Source: Odontocerum albicorne
Taxonomy: Eukaryota > Arthropoda > Insecta > Trichoptera > Odontoceridae
Assembly: GCA_949825065.1 (NCBI GenBank)
Contig: OX463856.1
Coordinates: forward strand, 22,068,632 to 22,132,631
Length of the DNA: 64,000 nucleotides
Direction of reading: 5' to 3'
The notes under the pieces are model-generated. The model had not been told where the DNA came from and ran no database searches. It was given only the letters and a program-made list of their open reading frames with translations. Shown here one piece after another: positions 29,395 to 42,760 of the stretch. Each line of letters starts with the position of its first letter. The stretch's first letter is position 1. The position numbers and the translations under genes were made by a program.

Positions 29395-29900
29395 CATGCA
29401 TACATATCGTCACAATGTGTCCCTTGTGGGGTAGGCAGAGAGAACAAATCTCTAAATCTTTTTACCCAAGTATACAACATTCACCTCATCCAAAATTCAT
29501 ACATATCATCATGCACATGTTTTATTGTTCATACTTTCCACTTTACCTTCTTTCACAATCTGGTCCATTTGATTCAGCCATGTTTTCCTCAGTCAATTTT
29601 TTCCCCGCACACCTTACTCTTCTGACTTGCATATTCATTTAGTCATTCATTCTCTCCAGATGTCCAAACCATCTAAAAGCTCCTTTCTTCATCTTAGTTA
29701 AAACATTCATTCTATCTATGCATACATTTCTGATGCCTTCATTCCGCCTTTTTTCATATATGACGCTTCAACAATTTTTTTTAGTACACGTATTTCCAAA
29801 GAACATCTTACATTTATCCGTTTGCTAAACCCAAGTTCCATTTCCATACACCAATGTAGGCATCAGCAAATTATAAGTAATTTCCATTTGACATATAGTC
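29395..29900 (-). pseudogene. Decayed LINE tail
   Basis: Minus-strand sequence parallels the 20345 fragment at DNA level: GGGTAGGCAGAGA with a TACATA-type end, then TGTCCAAACCATCT. Many stops. Confidence 0.6.
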
Positions 29901-30769
29901 AAAACAATTGATATGGAAGCCTTACTACAGGCATATTACAGTATGTGGTGTCACTATGGTCAAGTGAGAATCTGGTATAAATGTTTGTTTTATGAGTGTT
30001 ACAAACAGAAAGTGAAATATGCCAATTATAAAACATTATGATGGATTATAAAAATATTTGTTAAATGTAATACCAAAAAGTGCAAAATGCATTGATTAAA
30101 TTTTTAATAAGAAATATTAAGATTATAATGACGTGAAATATATGAAAATTTATTATACTCATAGAATTGGCTTGATTATTTGGCAATAAAATATTATTGT
30201 AGCAATATTTATGCTAAAAAATATAAATAAAAATGATAAATCAACAAACCAAGATTTCTTATTTTTAAACAAAATAAATAGCTATTATAGTTTAATCTAA
30301 ATAGGTCAACTTTTTCATAATTTAATTGGGATGGTAAATTCAACTTGGAGACATGAAAATATTTTTCTTATAGTTTACAGTAACAAACATTAACAATTTT
30401 TTGTGTATAAATTTTATAGTAACTAATTTATTTTCAAAAATTTAGTATCAAACTAAAAAACACATGGCTTATAAAATATTTAATTATTGGTAATTTACAA
30501 CTGCTTTTAATAAAATCCTAATAATAAACATTTTATTTTGGAAACCTATTAACAATTAATAATCATAAGAAATGGTTTATATAATCAATTATGTTCAATT
30601 TTATATTAACAATAATTTTGAGATAACAGTCAAGTAATGATAATTTTTTTCACTATTTTATAACACAATGTGTAACTATCTTCTATAATTTTACAGTTCA
30701 ATGTAAAAAGATATGAATTAACCGGTCTTTACTCAGAAGAATTCAAATTTGTCTAGTTAAATTTCTAAT

Positions 30770-31740
30770 ATTCTCTAAAACACTGTATGAAGTGGAAACA
30801 TGGACAGTGAGAAAGAAGGAAAGAAACATGATATACTTCAGAAATTGTAGCGCGGGTCCTGTGACAGTACACAAATTTGCCCCAATACAACCTTGTAACG
30901 ATGTTCAGTAATTTTAATTACTTTATCAACTTTAATATAAGCCTCGATTCTAATAAATAGCAAGTTATTTAGGTAAATACATTACATAAAACTAACAATA
31001 ATGACAAATTAATACATCTTGTTACAAATTAGCAAAAATGTGGCAGTTTGTTAAAATCAAATAATATTTGGTGACGTTTGTCAAAAGTCACTACGTTAGT
31101 CTGCATTGGTTAGGGATGGGGTATACGATAATTGGATTTTCGATTTTTTTTAAATGTTCGTAATTAGTTCATAGTGGATCTTGGCTTATGTAAAGATAGA
31201 CACAAATCATACAATACATTAGAAAGTCAGTATAATGAAAATTAGGAATTAAAACATCAGTTTAGAGAAAAAGAATTTTCCGATTTATAAAAAATCTATT
31301 TGATTTGTAAAAAAAACTATTTTATCCCATCTCTTTGAGACATGATGTTTAAAACCTCGCAGGACCCATCCTATATTTTCTGAAGTATAGATGATTTTAA
31401 GATGTGGTGTTGGAGGCAGATGCTCCGTATCCCATGGACCGCAAGGTGCACCAACATCTCTATTAACCAAGAAAGAGAAATACTTTTGACAACCTGCAGG
31501 AAGAGAATTCTGACATAGTTTAGACACACTGAAAGAAAGATTAATGAAAGTTTGGAGAAACTGATGATCATGGGTACAGTGGAGTGATAATGAGGAAGAG
31601 GAAGGTGTCCATAAGATGGACGGACCACATAAAGGAATTAATAGGATTCTCTTATCCAGAACTCTACATTTAATATGACTCTGGACAGGTAGTTTGCCAA
31701 GTTCCAGGTTAGCAGAAGACAACAACGCTTAGCATTGAGT
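30770..31740 (+). pseudogene. LINE reverse transcriptase tail split by a MITE
   Basis: Before the MITE: TLYEVETWTVRKKERNM (the YGCETWTLRK motif). After it: FKMWCWRQMLRIPWTARCTN, ISI, and KVSIRWTDHIKELIGFSYPE. This is a widespread arthropod LINE tail, broken by stops. Confidence 0.75.
30837..31384. mobile_element. MITE inserted in a LINE fragment
   Basis: Ends TTCAGAAATTGTAGCGCGG and the complement of TTCAGAAAATATAGGATGG. The interior shares CCCCAATACAACCTTGTAA and AAATAGCAAGTTATTTAGG with the 56869 MITE in opposite orientation. LINE reverse-transcriptase sequence continues on both sides. Confidence 0.7.
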
Positions 31741-31744
31741 AAGC

Positions 31745-34500
31745 GATGAAGAAGAAAAGAAATGTAGTACATTTATAAAATTAAGTATTTATTTCTTAGT
31801 AAGTTTTTCCTTTCACCAAGATAGTAAGAATATTTTTACAAATACGTTTTCTTTTTTTAGAGTTTTAATATTTATAAACTTATTTAATAAACATTAAAAC
31901 TAAAAAAAAGTATTTGATATTAAAAAAATGATATTTAGATAACATAAATCTATAACATTACATTAAATTAAAGGGACAAACTTAATGGTTAACTTTATAA
32001 AATGGATATGTAAAGCCTTCAGCAAACCCTAGGATTTCCATCTAAATTCTAAGGTTTAGCAAGTTACTCTGGTAAGTTTGATTTCCGTGGTCTAGTTGGT
32101 AAGGCACTTGATATCCACCAAAAGGGTTTCGGGTTAGATTTTCGATGGTATCCAAAAAAAATAAACAAAATGAGACCCCAGTTCCATGTCAACTCCAGTG
32201 ATTGTAAGGGTTTAATATGGTTGTATGGTTTAACTTTTACTGATGCGGAAAGTGTGTGCTTTTACAGTAACATATACAAATAATTGTCCTCTTTACCGAG
32301 GTAGCAGAATATTAAAATGTAGTAAAATAAAAAAAAAATATTTATCAAAAAGTGTTGATTTAATTTTATGTTGTATTAAATAAATTAAAATTTTTACCAG
32401 GCAGGCTACTAGGAGTTTTTCAGTAGTCCATGTGTAAATGCGCCAAAATTTTCAGTGTTTAGTTAAAAAAAAAAGGAAATAAAAAAAGACACTTCATTTG
32501 ATCTACCCTCTATAGCCAGGGAAATATTACATAGACAGAAATAGAGAACTATCAGCTCTATAATTGACCATCGAAATTCACAGGAATATCACGAGTAGCT
32601 ACGATTACGAAGAAACTGGGCTTGATTCATGTAACCGCAAAAACTGCGTAGTCTGTTGCTTTTATGTTCTGCAGACGTTTTACATATGCATAATGAAATG
32701 CAGATATATAGAAAATAATAGTAACACACCTAAATGTTTAATATCCTAAAAGAACATTTGCGCATATACATAAATATGGGTGTAAATAAAAACAAAAATT
32801 TAAAGTTGTACTGAAATCTGAAACATTTTTTTGTTTAAATTATAATGGTCTTCCATCGCCGTTTGTTTTTTGTCAGTTTTATTTCTATAAGCAAACAATA
32901 TTTTTTCTGTGTTGTAAATGGCATTCTTTTATATGTGAATAAAAAAGTTTTTAAATTTTCAACGCCGTGCATGTTTCTGAAAATGAATATATAGGTAGCA
33001 GACTTCTTCATCAATATCTTCAGCCTCATCGTTTGGCAACAAGTGTTTACTAGTAGTTATTCTAGTTGAAATGAAGCATTTATATTTTGTTACAAAATAT
33101 TGATTTATATTTTGAGAAATGATTGATTGAGATTTCATGTATTGAGTTTTATAGTTTCTTTACTCCATAGCTTAATTAGGGCATAAATTTGACAATGCTT
33201 CTATTAGTTTCTATACTCTATGGTTTTGATAGTTAAGTAACAATTATGAATGTTAATCTAGATATTTGTAATAGTTATTGTGCTAAAATGTATTATAAAA
33301 TAGCAAGAACGTAATATAAGAAACTTTATGATGAAAGTTATAGGTAACCCTCAATTAATTTCAATGTTCCATTCCTGAAGGAACTGAATGTTAATTGAAC
33401 CTAATTACAAAATGTTATTCCGTAACTTATGTTTCAGGTAAAAAATTATGCATATTAAATAAAATATTGTCATGGCAGAACACCGAGAGGCCAAAACTAG
33501 GGAAAAATGGATAATCGTCATGGAAAGAGTTGGGCAGATGGAACTGAAAGATCACAGCCCTCAGTCATGGGTAATCAATTAAAAAGAAAATTGCTATATT
33601 GAAAGCTGAAAAATTAACAAAATATGAGGATCATGTTGTTTTTAAAAAAAAAAACACAGATTTAGATTTTCTCTTTTTAAGCGAATTTCAAAATTAAGAG
33701 TAATGGATGCCTTATGTTCCATGTTAGTACTTTGTTTAAAAGATGAGCTGTAGATCGTAAAATAAATTTTAGAGAACGCTTTTAAAAATACACTCTTTTG
33801 ATGAGAATCATTCTCTTGCCAGATTGTTAGTTAGGCGGGATAAGCGTGGAGTAGGAACCAGAGATTTTCCCTAAAAAGCAAGCTGACTGACGTTTTTGTG
33901 AATAAACACAATTCAATCTGTGGTAAATAGAGGACTACTTTAATACAAATATATTATAACAAAGAAAAAATATTTTGTAGAAAAAAATTAATCCTATTCA
34001 TATTCCTAATTTAGTTAAAAATTTATATTTTTAAGAAAGTAACACCAGTTTTCAGAGACTTGTAATGATAATAATTCAACTAAGAGCTTAATGATATTAA
34101 TAAAATAAATTAATGTAAAAAAATAAATAGTGTAAAGACTGCTAAAGCACACTTCAAAAGTAACAGAATTTACTAAATTGTAAATTTTTTAGAGAATTCG
34201 TTAATATTTATTTCTTTCATACACAGTTTGTATCAACCTTAAAACAATATTATACAATTATTATATGCAATCTAAAAATGAATAAAAGCTTTTAAAAATA
34301 TAAATTTTATGGAATATTGCATCATGTCAAGCAGCCTATCTATTTTTGCATTGTCTCTCATGGAAGCTGACGTTAAAGGTTTAGAATGAAAGTTGAGAGA
34401 TATAAGAAGTATCACTTACAGTAGTTGAAAGTGACTCATATTATTTGGAAACGTTGTTATGTATTCTCGAGTCTAAAAGAATGTTACTGTTATATTTATG
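31745..34500. other. Intergenic, no gene recognised
   Basis: A+T-rich DNA apart from the SINE at 32083-32300. A G+C-richer patch at 33475-33575 has no long frame. Confidence 0.5.
32083..32300 (+). repeat. tRNA-derived SINE, family b
   Basis: Head GTGGTCTAGTTGGTAAGGCA, B-box-like GGGTTAGATTTTC. Body CCAGTTCCATGTCAACTCCA is shared with other family-b copies. Confidence 0.75.
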
Positions 34501-34544
34501 TACATTTTTGTAATAACTGTAACTCATTCTTTGTTCCTTTTTCA

Positions 34545-34765
34545 TGACCATTTTATCCTTTAAATACAATTACCATTCTTTCCTTCAAACACGATTACCA
34601 TTTTATCCTTCAAACACAATTACAATTACAAGCATATACTTCATTCACAATTACTAATCATTCAAACATAATTACCATTCTATCTTTCAAATACAATTAC
34701 AATTCTACCATTAAAAAATAATAACCATTATATTGTTCAATTACAATTTTATCATTCAAATACCA
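34545..34765. repeat. Imperfect tandem array, about 28-30-bp unit
   Basis: Variants of ATTACCATTTTATCCTTCAA with ACACAATTACA repeat about seven times. Confidence 0.75.
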
Positions 34766-34769
34766 CAAT

Positions 34770-34990
34770 GATGACCTCCATGGTCTAAATGGTACAAAGC
34801 CAGTTTTCCAGCCTCGGGTTGCGGGCTCAATTCCCGTTGCAACATATTTAAAAAAAAATTGGATTCCAGTCTGATTTTCACTAAGGGCATCTTTCTGGTT
34901 GAAAGTGATTACTAGATGGTAATAAGCCCGGCAGATTGTACTGTATCCACAGAAAGATCTATTACTCTTGTATTATTTAATCACATATCC
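34770..34990 (+). repeat. tRNA-derived SINE, variant
   Basis: Head ATGGTCTAAATGGTACAAAG, B box GGGCTCAATTCCC, body GGATTCCAGTCTGATT. The tail differs from family b. Confidence 0.65.
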
Positions 34991-35689
34991 CAAAAGGTGA
35001 AATGCTCACATTTTCACCTATTTAGTTCCTCTATAAAACAACTTGAAAGAAAGTGTTTATGAAAGAAGAGTTAGTTCTTGTAAGAAAAAAAGAACTAAGA
35101 TAACATGATTACTACCGAACTGTTCAAGATTTATTGGATGTACGCAATTTGGTAAAATGACTTAATGTGTTCCAAAAATTATATTTTTATACTGTCTTTC
35201 TACAAATAATTTTACGATAAACTTTTAGGCAGCCAAAGTGAAGTAAAATAAATTGATTACCAAATAACAAGTTCAACATTTTTTATCAATTCGCTTTAGC
35301 TTTATGTTGGGACGCAATTTACCATTTTCAGTCGATCGGGTTGTATACCGCATTCCTATAACTAACATTTCCTAGTCACATGCGTGTTTGGAAAAATATG
35401 TAGAAAAAGTGGTATTTGTTTAATAACATATGTGGGATATAAAACTTTCACAGATAAAGTCCCTAGTTTTTAATCATAGAGTCTTTTTAGGCAATGACTA
35501 TAAGGATTCAAGAAATTGAACAAACGAGTAAAAAAATGGATTTCATCTCATGCAGTCTAAACATTGTGATTTTCTATTGTCCAAAAAACATTATCATGCC
35601 AGTTTAAAAAAAAAAAAAAACTATATTTTGTTAGCATGGTATTTTTGTCAGACTGCATTCTTTTTCAAATTTTCATTACAGGTATATTA

Positions 35690-35965
35690 CGTAAGACGCT
35701 TGTCTTCCAACCTGGAGGTTGCGGATTCAATTACCATTGGCACCCGAAAAAATAACATAAAAAAGGGTCAAAGTCTGGTTAATGAATTTGTAAGGTAATA
35801 ATACTCATGTGTGAAAGTGATGCTACCATTTCACATGTGTAGTATTGCCAATATGTGAGATGACGATTTGCGAGTTCTGTGCATACTCCAGTGGTTGTAA
35901 CGTCCAAAGACAATATTGTCTTTGGCGACGGTCTTCAATATACACACATTCGGATATGTTGAGGA
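35690..35965 (+). repeat. tRNA-derived SINE, family b
   Basis: Head GTAAGACGCTTGTCTTCCAA, B box GGATTCAATTACC. Body GTATTGCCAATATGTGAGAT, GAGTTCTGTGC and AAGACAATATTGTCTTTGG. Confidence 0.78.
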
Positions 35966-36399
35966 GTATCATATGAATGAATTAAATGAATGTGTATGAT
36001 GAATAAAAAATTAAATATAATAAATATATGAGGAAAGATAATTAGGTAGAAATTTACAAAACATATGTGTGGTAAATTATATATAAGCAGATACAATAAA
36101 AGTCATAAATATGCTAAAAACAAATGAGATGGAAACCCTCAAAGCATAATCAAACTCTACGAAAGAAAATTATATTTGTATTGATGTTTCTGTATAAATT
36201 TATTTACAATATCGTTGATAGTTCCAATATATTGATTCAAGTTGATTTTCACACAACTGCTAGAAATATATGGAAGCTTTATCAATTCAAAGTGTCAATA
36301 GCAATTTGCTAACAATAGTTGTACATTGTAATCGATCAATCGTAAGACTGTAACAATTGGATAGCAACATATATTGGTGTATATTTTTAATGTACATGT

Positions 36400-36475
36400 T
36401 GTTGAGTTTAGGAGGGTTTTTCTCAGGCATTTCCTCAATTTTAGGTCTTGACTGGGAGACTGGTTGTTCCATTTT
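36400..36475 (-). other. Unidentified ATG-initiated module, copy 2
   Basis: The minus strand reads MEQPVSQSRPKIEEMPEKNP, then PKLNNMYIKN. The frame stays open to 36287. The upstream sequence (TTACAAAAACAAAAAGAAA) is shared with the 63-kb copy. No family recognised. Confidence 0.4.
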
Positions 36476-37668
36476 CTTTTTGTTTTTGTAACTGAATTAA
36501 TTAAGTAAATTGTTGATTGTATTAACAATATTGAGAATTATTATATTAAGTGTTATTATACTATACATTAGTGATGTTCTGCATTATCTTGATTTTTTTT
36601 ATGTTACTATTGTGTATAATGGATATTTAAGTGTCATTTATCGTCTTGATAAATACATAAATAATATTAAGATATCAACAATCCCAGTGTATGATAAATA
36701 TATAAGTAAGAAAGGGAAGAAATTGGAGAAGACGTTAATGAGGTTGGGTGGAAAGGATGAAGACAACAATATTCCTTCATGTGCATGGAAAACTCATTGG
36801 CAGCCGCCCTTTTTGGAAGACCTAATTTTTTAAAGGATAGCTGAGAGACACTATTCTGAGAGAGGTAGTTCTTAACCACAGGTCTACTTTAACCAAAGGA
36901 AGAAGAAAGAGTTTAAATTCTTGAAATAATGAATCCTACATCTAAAATTGTTTCAAGTTACACAAGGTAATTTTGTGACATCTCATGTTTTCAAAGATAA
37001 CAATAAAAATTCCATAACAAATAATTATATGTTCTTATATAATAAAGTTTAGGTATTTCACGTCAATTAAAATTGAAACAGATAATTTATATAAGCTAAT
37101 AACCTTTTATTTTTAAGCTGGGCAAATACATCCATTCTTATTCAAAGCTTAAAAGTATATAAATAATTTGCATAGCTTTTCGATTTATCATAATGAATTG
37201 GAAGAAGTTTTTAATTAAAAATATCGAATGATAATTTTTAGTTTCAAATGTCATATATTTTGTACCTAAATATTTTTCCGTTTTCATTATGTGTTCAAGA
37301 TTTGTTGTTGATATTCATTTTTGTTATTCGTTTTAAGTTAATTTGATAGCTGTTTTGATTCGAATTTCGTTTCTTCGTGTATAATGTGTACAAAATTTAG
37401 ATTTTTTGTAAAGGTGTTTTGGATTGAAAATTGGATTGTACAAGTAGATCTTGTTTCCTTGAATAAGCATCAATGTGTCACACCAGCTAAAAATATATAT
37501 ATTTTGTATGAGAAAAAGTAAATCTAATAAGGAGAAACAATGTTTTCATAGCAGCTTATTCAAGTAATATTTTTTTTATAGTAAATTTTCGGAGTCCTTA
37601 TTTAATTGACTTTTTTTCTTTCAAAAGCTGCTGTGGAAAAATCTTTTTCACATTATTACTTCCAGGCA

Positions 37669-37794
37669 ATGGCAGACTGGCCATATAGGCCAAAGATTTT
37701 GGTTGTGACCGGCTTCTTTTTGATATTGATCTCAATATTAATTTATTATACAGATCAAAAATTTTACACCTTATACGGTCATTTCACTAAGTAA
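37669..37794 (+). other. Possible 41-residue single-pass membrane microprotein or orphan exon
   Basis: MADWPYRPKILVV, then a 17-residue hydrophobic stretch ending ILIYYTDQ and YTLYGHFTK-stop. A convincing acceptor (TTACTTCCAG) lies three bases before the ATG, and a GTAATT donor-like site overlaps the stop. It could be a microprotein, the N-terminal exon of a type II membrane protein, or chance. I do not recognise the family. Confidence 0.3.
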
Positions 37795-38313
37795 TTTTAT
37801 TTGTTATTCTGCTGGTATGTGGCGGGTTGTTTGATGATTTCACTGGACAGTAGACAAACTATCACTAGCATTTGCATGATCTTTCTCCGCCTGTGGAGGG
37901 CTGATCAAATGACCTTTTCCAAATGTCAAATGAAGTTTTATTTATGATTATTTTTAATTTGAAACAGTAGACTGAATATTTTTGCCCATTAACACATTGA
38001 CCCATGGGAAAATATCCAGCAGCCCACCAGTACGGTACATCGCTGCTTTCAAGGGAGTCAGCCAAATTACATTTTTTAAATTTTAAATGTTATCACATAA
38101 AATTACACAATTAAGTAAAGCTTATTATAAGAAAACAAATTTATATTTGAAAATTGACTTAATTATTGACATTGATAAGAGAAAAACAGAATACATCATA
38201 GAGTAGCACAAATAACCAATGGCCTCATCTCTACCTAACATTTTTTTATATTTAAAGACTTGTAGAATGCTTAGATTGAATAATATTATCAAACTATATA
38301 AAATCGGTTGTAT

Positions 38314-38868
38314 AGGGTCTTTCAAATTGAGCGGTTTTTTTAATTCTTGGATAAAACACAGATGGCGTCGCGAACTTGCCTGGGTCTTGTGACATTTGAG
38401 AAGTGTAATGTATGGCATTTATAAAAATTGGAGTCGTATACAATATAACGTGTTCAAATTGAGAATTATTGTATCTATTGTAACTCTGGAAACGGTGATA
38501 TTAATTGGCCACCAAGATCATGTGATCTGACACCGTTGGACTATTTTCTCTGGAGTTACGTGAAAATCCAGATCTATAAGAATGACCTCTAATCAATTAC
38601 TGAGCTGAAGGACAAAATTATTCGCGTTATTGGTGAGTTAGAACCGCAATTATACCAAAATGTCATCGAAAATTTTGACAAAAGAGTGGACATCTGTGGA
38701 GCTGCAAAAGGTGGACATTTGGCGGATATTGTTTATTGTGTTTAAATGGCATACATTATACTTGAATGACCAATAAAAAGTTTTTTTGAAATTAAAGAAA
38801 ATTGTGTGTTTTATTCAAGAATTTAAAAAACAATTATTAAAAAAACAGCTCAATTTGAAGGGCGCTGT
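38314..38868 (+). mobile_element. IS630/Tc1-like element remnant, internally deleted
   Basis: Ends contain TTTCAAATTGAGCGG and CAGCTCAATTTGAAG. The plus strand reads NWPPRSCDLTPLDYFLW, SYVKIQIYKND, then ITELKDKIIRVIGELEPQ and GGHLADIVYCV, the C-terminal third of the transposase. The N-terminal part is deleted. Confidence 0.78.
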
Positions 38869-39611
38869 ACTTACATCCTGATGAAAATTGAGTCAGTAAT
38901 TTACGAAGTTTCCATTTAGCTTTACTTCGGTTCATCTTCGGACCGATTGGCTACTCCGATCAAGTGGCGTCAAAGCATAGTTTTGTTGGATTTAAAATTT
39001 TGTGTGAAAGTACTGGCAACTTGCTGGGCTGTTTGAATTTCAGGCCTTAAGTCACTTAACAAGAAGAAAAATTACTGCACTGCGAGTCGTTTTCCTTCTC
39101 CCGTGATATCTGACCTTAAGTCCGCCGTCACTACTATTCTTTACACACTCAGGTGTGTTGGCACCGGAGATGGAGTCCCTTTCGGTAGTTCCTTCTTCGT
39201 CACTAAGTGACGTCGCGCTCATAAAAAAAAAATCGATCTTCTAGTGTAGATTGCGTTAGATAGGGATTTATTTTGTGCCCCATAACAGCGTGGATGGTGG
39301 TGAGATTGAACTGAACTGTACTTACATCCCATAATAGATGTTGACATAGTTACAGCTATTATTTGCATTTTGATAATGTCCAAGTTATGGTTTAGTATTG
39401 TTGTTTTCAAATTGATTTGAAAATATTGCAAAAAAATATCATGCCTAACCTGGAGCTCAAATAGAACATCTAGACTGAATATTCAGATAGCAGAGATTTA
39501 ATTTATTGAGGAAATTACTAGTAGATAGTATAAATTCTAGGAACGATGAACATGGAAACCCACTAAAAATATTGATGTGAACATATCAAAAGAATATCAG
39601 AACAAGCAAAT

Positions 39612-39817
39612 TCCAAATGAAAGAAATGATAAATATGCAGCATTCCCTTTAAACTGCATGGCTGTACAGCTCATGATATTCCAAAAGAAAGAAATGATAA
39701 ATACGCAGTATTCCCTCCAAACTGCATGGCTGTTACAGCTCATGAAATTCCAAAAGAAAGAAATGATAAATACGCAGTATTCCCTCTAAACTGCATGGCT
39801 GTACAGCTCATGAAATG
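39612..39817. repeat. 68-69-bp tandem repeat, three copies
   Basis: GAAAGAAATGATAAATACGC recurs with periods of 68 and 69 bp. Each copy also carries CTGCATGGCTGTACAGCTCA. Confidence 0.93.
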
Positions 39818-39939
39818 TTGTTGTGCACTATGGAGAATTCTCCGAGCATCATTCTGACAAAATAAATAAACATTAAAAATATATCCCTTAATTTCTCCCA
39901 AATAAGAATGACACTTAAAAAAAACCAATTGCAAGATTT

Positions 39940-40430
39940 TTAAGTACGTATCTTGCTGTTAAGTACCTTGATTACGATGTTCATTACTTCAACCATTTCT
40001 TCAGTAAATGTTTGGGCGCGAAGTGTTTCTTGATGTATTACACAGTGGAACGTGAGAATTTCATAGTCAATTTTACTTTTCAGGATTGAAACCGCTCCAT
40101 TGTTTACACCTGTCAATACTTTTAGATCCATCAGTAGCAATAGAAATAATTTTATTTAAGCCAATTCCGTTATTTTCCAGATTTTTTTCTACAGCATTCG
40201 TAATATCTTCTCCACGAGTTTGTCCTTTGAGCGGCGGCAGTCTTAGAAGTTCTTCTTTGGGACCTTGTGCCGACATAATATTATTAATATATCACACAAA
40301 GAGTGATACTTGTGCTGTGTCACTTATATCTATTGAAGTCAGCTTAATATCTTCATCTTGCAACTCTGTTACATTCGAAGACATTTTGGCAGTTGTGGCG
40401 TGAGCACGCAGGTAGAGAATATGCATTGCG
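39940..40430 (-). pseudogene. hAT transposase (ZBED/GTF2IRD2-like) remnant
   Basis: Minus-strand pieces: DIKLTSIDISDTAQVSLFV, LLRLPPLKGQTRGEDITNAV, GIGLNKIISIATDGSKS, and after a frameshift near 40120, IDYEILTFHCVIHQETL and EEMVEVMNIVIKVLNS. These match the central core of ZBED-type domesticated and undomesticated hAT transposases. No TIRs were found. Confidence 0.75.
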
Positions 40431-41079
40431 ATTGTGCCGTTTGTGTTCGTTTGGTCCGTGTTCATGCTCTTCTGATAAAGCTGCGGAGTGGAGGTGAAGC
40501 TAGAGTTGAAGAGTCGCAAATACCGACCCCTGTACTAGACCATAATAATTTGAATAATCACCATGTTACATCCATGAATTTGTTTCAAAATATTTTAGGG
40601 GCTCGGTAGCTAAAAGGTCTTTTGTTTATTGTATTTGTGTGGTGAAAATTACGCCCAAATATTCAGTTAATTTTAGACTAATGAAACGAAAACATTTTTT
40701 TTTTAATTTCTTAATTTTGAACTAGAATGTACTCTTAGTGACAAATAAGTTTTATTTCTTTATATTTACGCTATAAGTTGTGTATCCTTTAAATTAGCTT
40801 TGGCTGTAATTTACTAAATTGCGTGGTGTAAGGGCAGGTATATTTTTGCGCATATACAATGTTATTTATTAATAATTATGGGTATTGGAAAATAATCTCA
40901 TTTTATGATGTTAATGAGCTTTGACGGTTAGTTGTGCTCTGCCTGCCAATGTGTCACCACCTGTTTTATTAATTCTAGGTTTGTCTACATCTGAACTGTA
41001 TATTTCAACATAAAAACCAGTCATTCACAATGGTGGAATTTATACCGAACACAGAATTTATATGAAATTGCATGTTATT

Positions 41080-41620
41080 TAAAGTTTCTTAAAAAAATTC
41101 TGCAACTTTTGCAACAAAAAACATTTATAAAATGTTGGATGTTGGTATGTGCCAAATTCAAGAAATTTCAATGTGAAAAATAGTCGTAGAAGTGGAACAT
41201 CTGTAAAATTCGATGATGACATCTTAACTGCGAAAATTGATCCGAATCAAACTATTCAACAGCTCGCATAAAAACTTGAATACTATCACTCTAGAATATA
41301 TCAATATACGAAAAAAATCAGGATGGCATGGAGGTAGGGTGTATGGATTCCACACTAAGTGACAAGAATAAATCAGCATGAGTATGCCTTTGTAGAGTTC
41401 TTGGATCTTGAAGAAATGTCATTTTTACACCATCTGGGGACCACAGATGAAAATCGAGTGCTTTATGATAATCATCGATGTAAAAAAACAATAGTTGTCA
41501 AAGAAGCAGGTAGCGAAACCAACTGCAAAACCCCGATAGACCGCAAAAAAGGTTCTTTTGTGTATATGGTGACATTGTATAGGGATCGTGCATTATGATG
41601 TGGAAAAGGTATTATTGGAC
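41080..41620 (+). pseudogene. Mariner (SETMAR-like) transposase remnant
   Basis: Recognisable pieces are SRRSGTSVKFDDDILTAKID, QTIQQLA, RVYGFHTK/GVWIPH and FLHHLGTTDENRVLYDN (the usual ITGDEKWVLYDN). They lie in two frames with stops. No TIRs were identified. Confidence 0.7.
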
Positions 41621-42524
41621 TTTTTAAATTAGAAACATCAGTTTTTACAAAAGTGGTATTAATTTTTTTACAAAGAGATGGCTAAAAGTCATATCTATTG
41701 AGGTAAATTATTTTATAGATTGAATTAGTATTAATAATAAGAAATAACCATCAGATTGTTTCATTACAAAAACCGACATTATTTTCTGAATAATTTAATA
41801 AAATAAAGTGGATTTCACTTTTCTTCATAATTCTTCCGAAAAAAAAAAATAGTTAAAAATTGGCCAAGCAGAAATATTTTATTCCGCATAGAAAGTGAAA
41901 AAATTACAGGGAACATTGCCAAGAACTGTTTCCACTCCAGAGTAGAGAAGCTGTGTGAAGAATTAATTTGATAGGACTAGGTGAAAGTGGAATAGTTGGA
42001 ATTAATATAATTCAAGACTACTGAAGATTCGTGTTGGTAGGACTGCAATTTTGATTCGAAAGAAAAAGGAGAAGACAATGATGTTGATGATGAATACTTT
42101 TATTTGAAATAAAACTTTGGGTAATTTGTTTTGGTAGAGGGATCTGCTAATATCTCAAACAATAGATAAAACCTTCTACATACTTCAAACTGCTCTGTAC
42201 CAACTACATTTAAAAATTAGATTTCAGAGTATCACAAGAATCACCGCCGCTTAAAAATATATCATGGGTCTCATGGACGATCCAAGGTGCCAAGGAGAGG
42301 AAATTTCCCTACAAAAACTATGCAGGTGTAATGACCTCAGAACTGAGGTACTCGTAGCTCCCTCCCTTACATCTTTTCAACTTATTTTAAAGCTGGCCGA
42401 CAGGCTAACTGGCATTTGTCCAGGCAACAAATCTTCTGTCAGGGTACCTTCTGTGAACTGCGAGGGAAACAGTTGATATTTAGGTATTATAGTTAATAGA
42501 TAGGGGCACAATAGATCTGAGGTA

Positions 42525-42760
42525 ATTGTAGTAGGATGGTGGTAAGATATTTGACGTCCACCTGAGGATTTTAAATCCAAGAATCTGAGATATAAAAAAT
42601 AGATAAAAAAAGCATCCAACTCTGGTAAAAGAGTTCATCTGGCAACAGTAATGTCTGTTGTTGCCTTTTCACATGTGGCACTAGTTTGCCATCATCAAAA
42701 CGTGCAATGATAAACTCTGACCTCTGTGTCGACTTTGGTGGTTCTTAATTTACAGGCTTG
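42525..42760 (+). repeat. Decayed SINE, family b
   Basis: GGTGGTAAGATATTTGACGT head remnant, CCAACTCTGGTAAAAG, TTTTCACATGTGGCACTAG. Confidence 0.55.

Noticed and set aside
31285..31725. 146-codon minus-strand frame
   Set aside because: Antisense shadow of a LINE tail read on the plus strand; no domain features.
36510..36833. 107-codon plus-strand frame
   Set aside because: Hydrophobic A+T-driven composition at the start, no homology recognised, and no splice or start context.
38880..39230. G+C-richer patch suggesting an exon
   Set aside because: No frame of useful length and no splice-bounded peptide resembling a known family.
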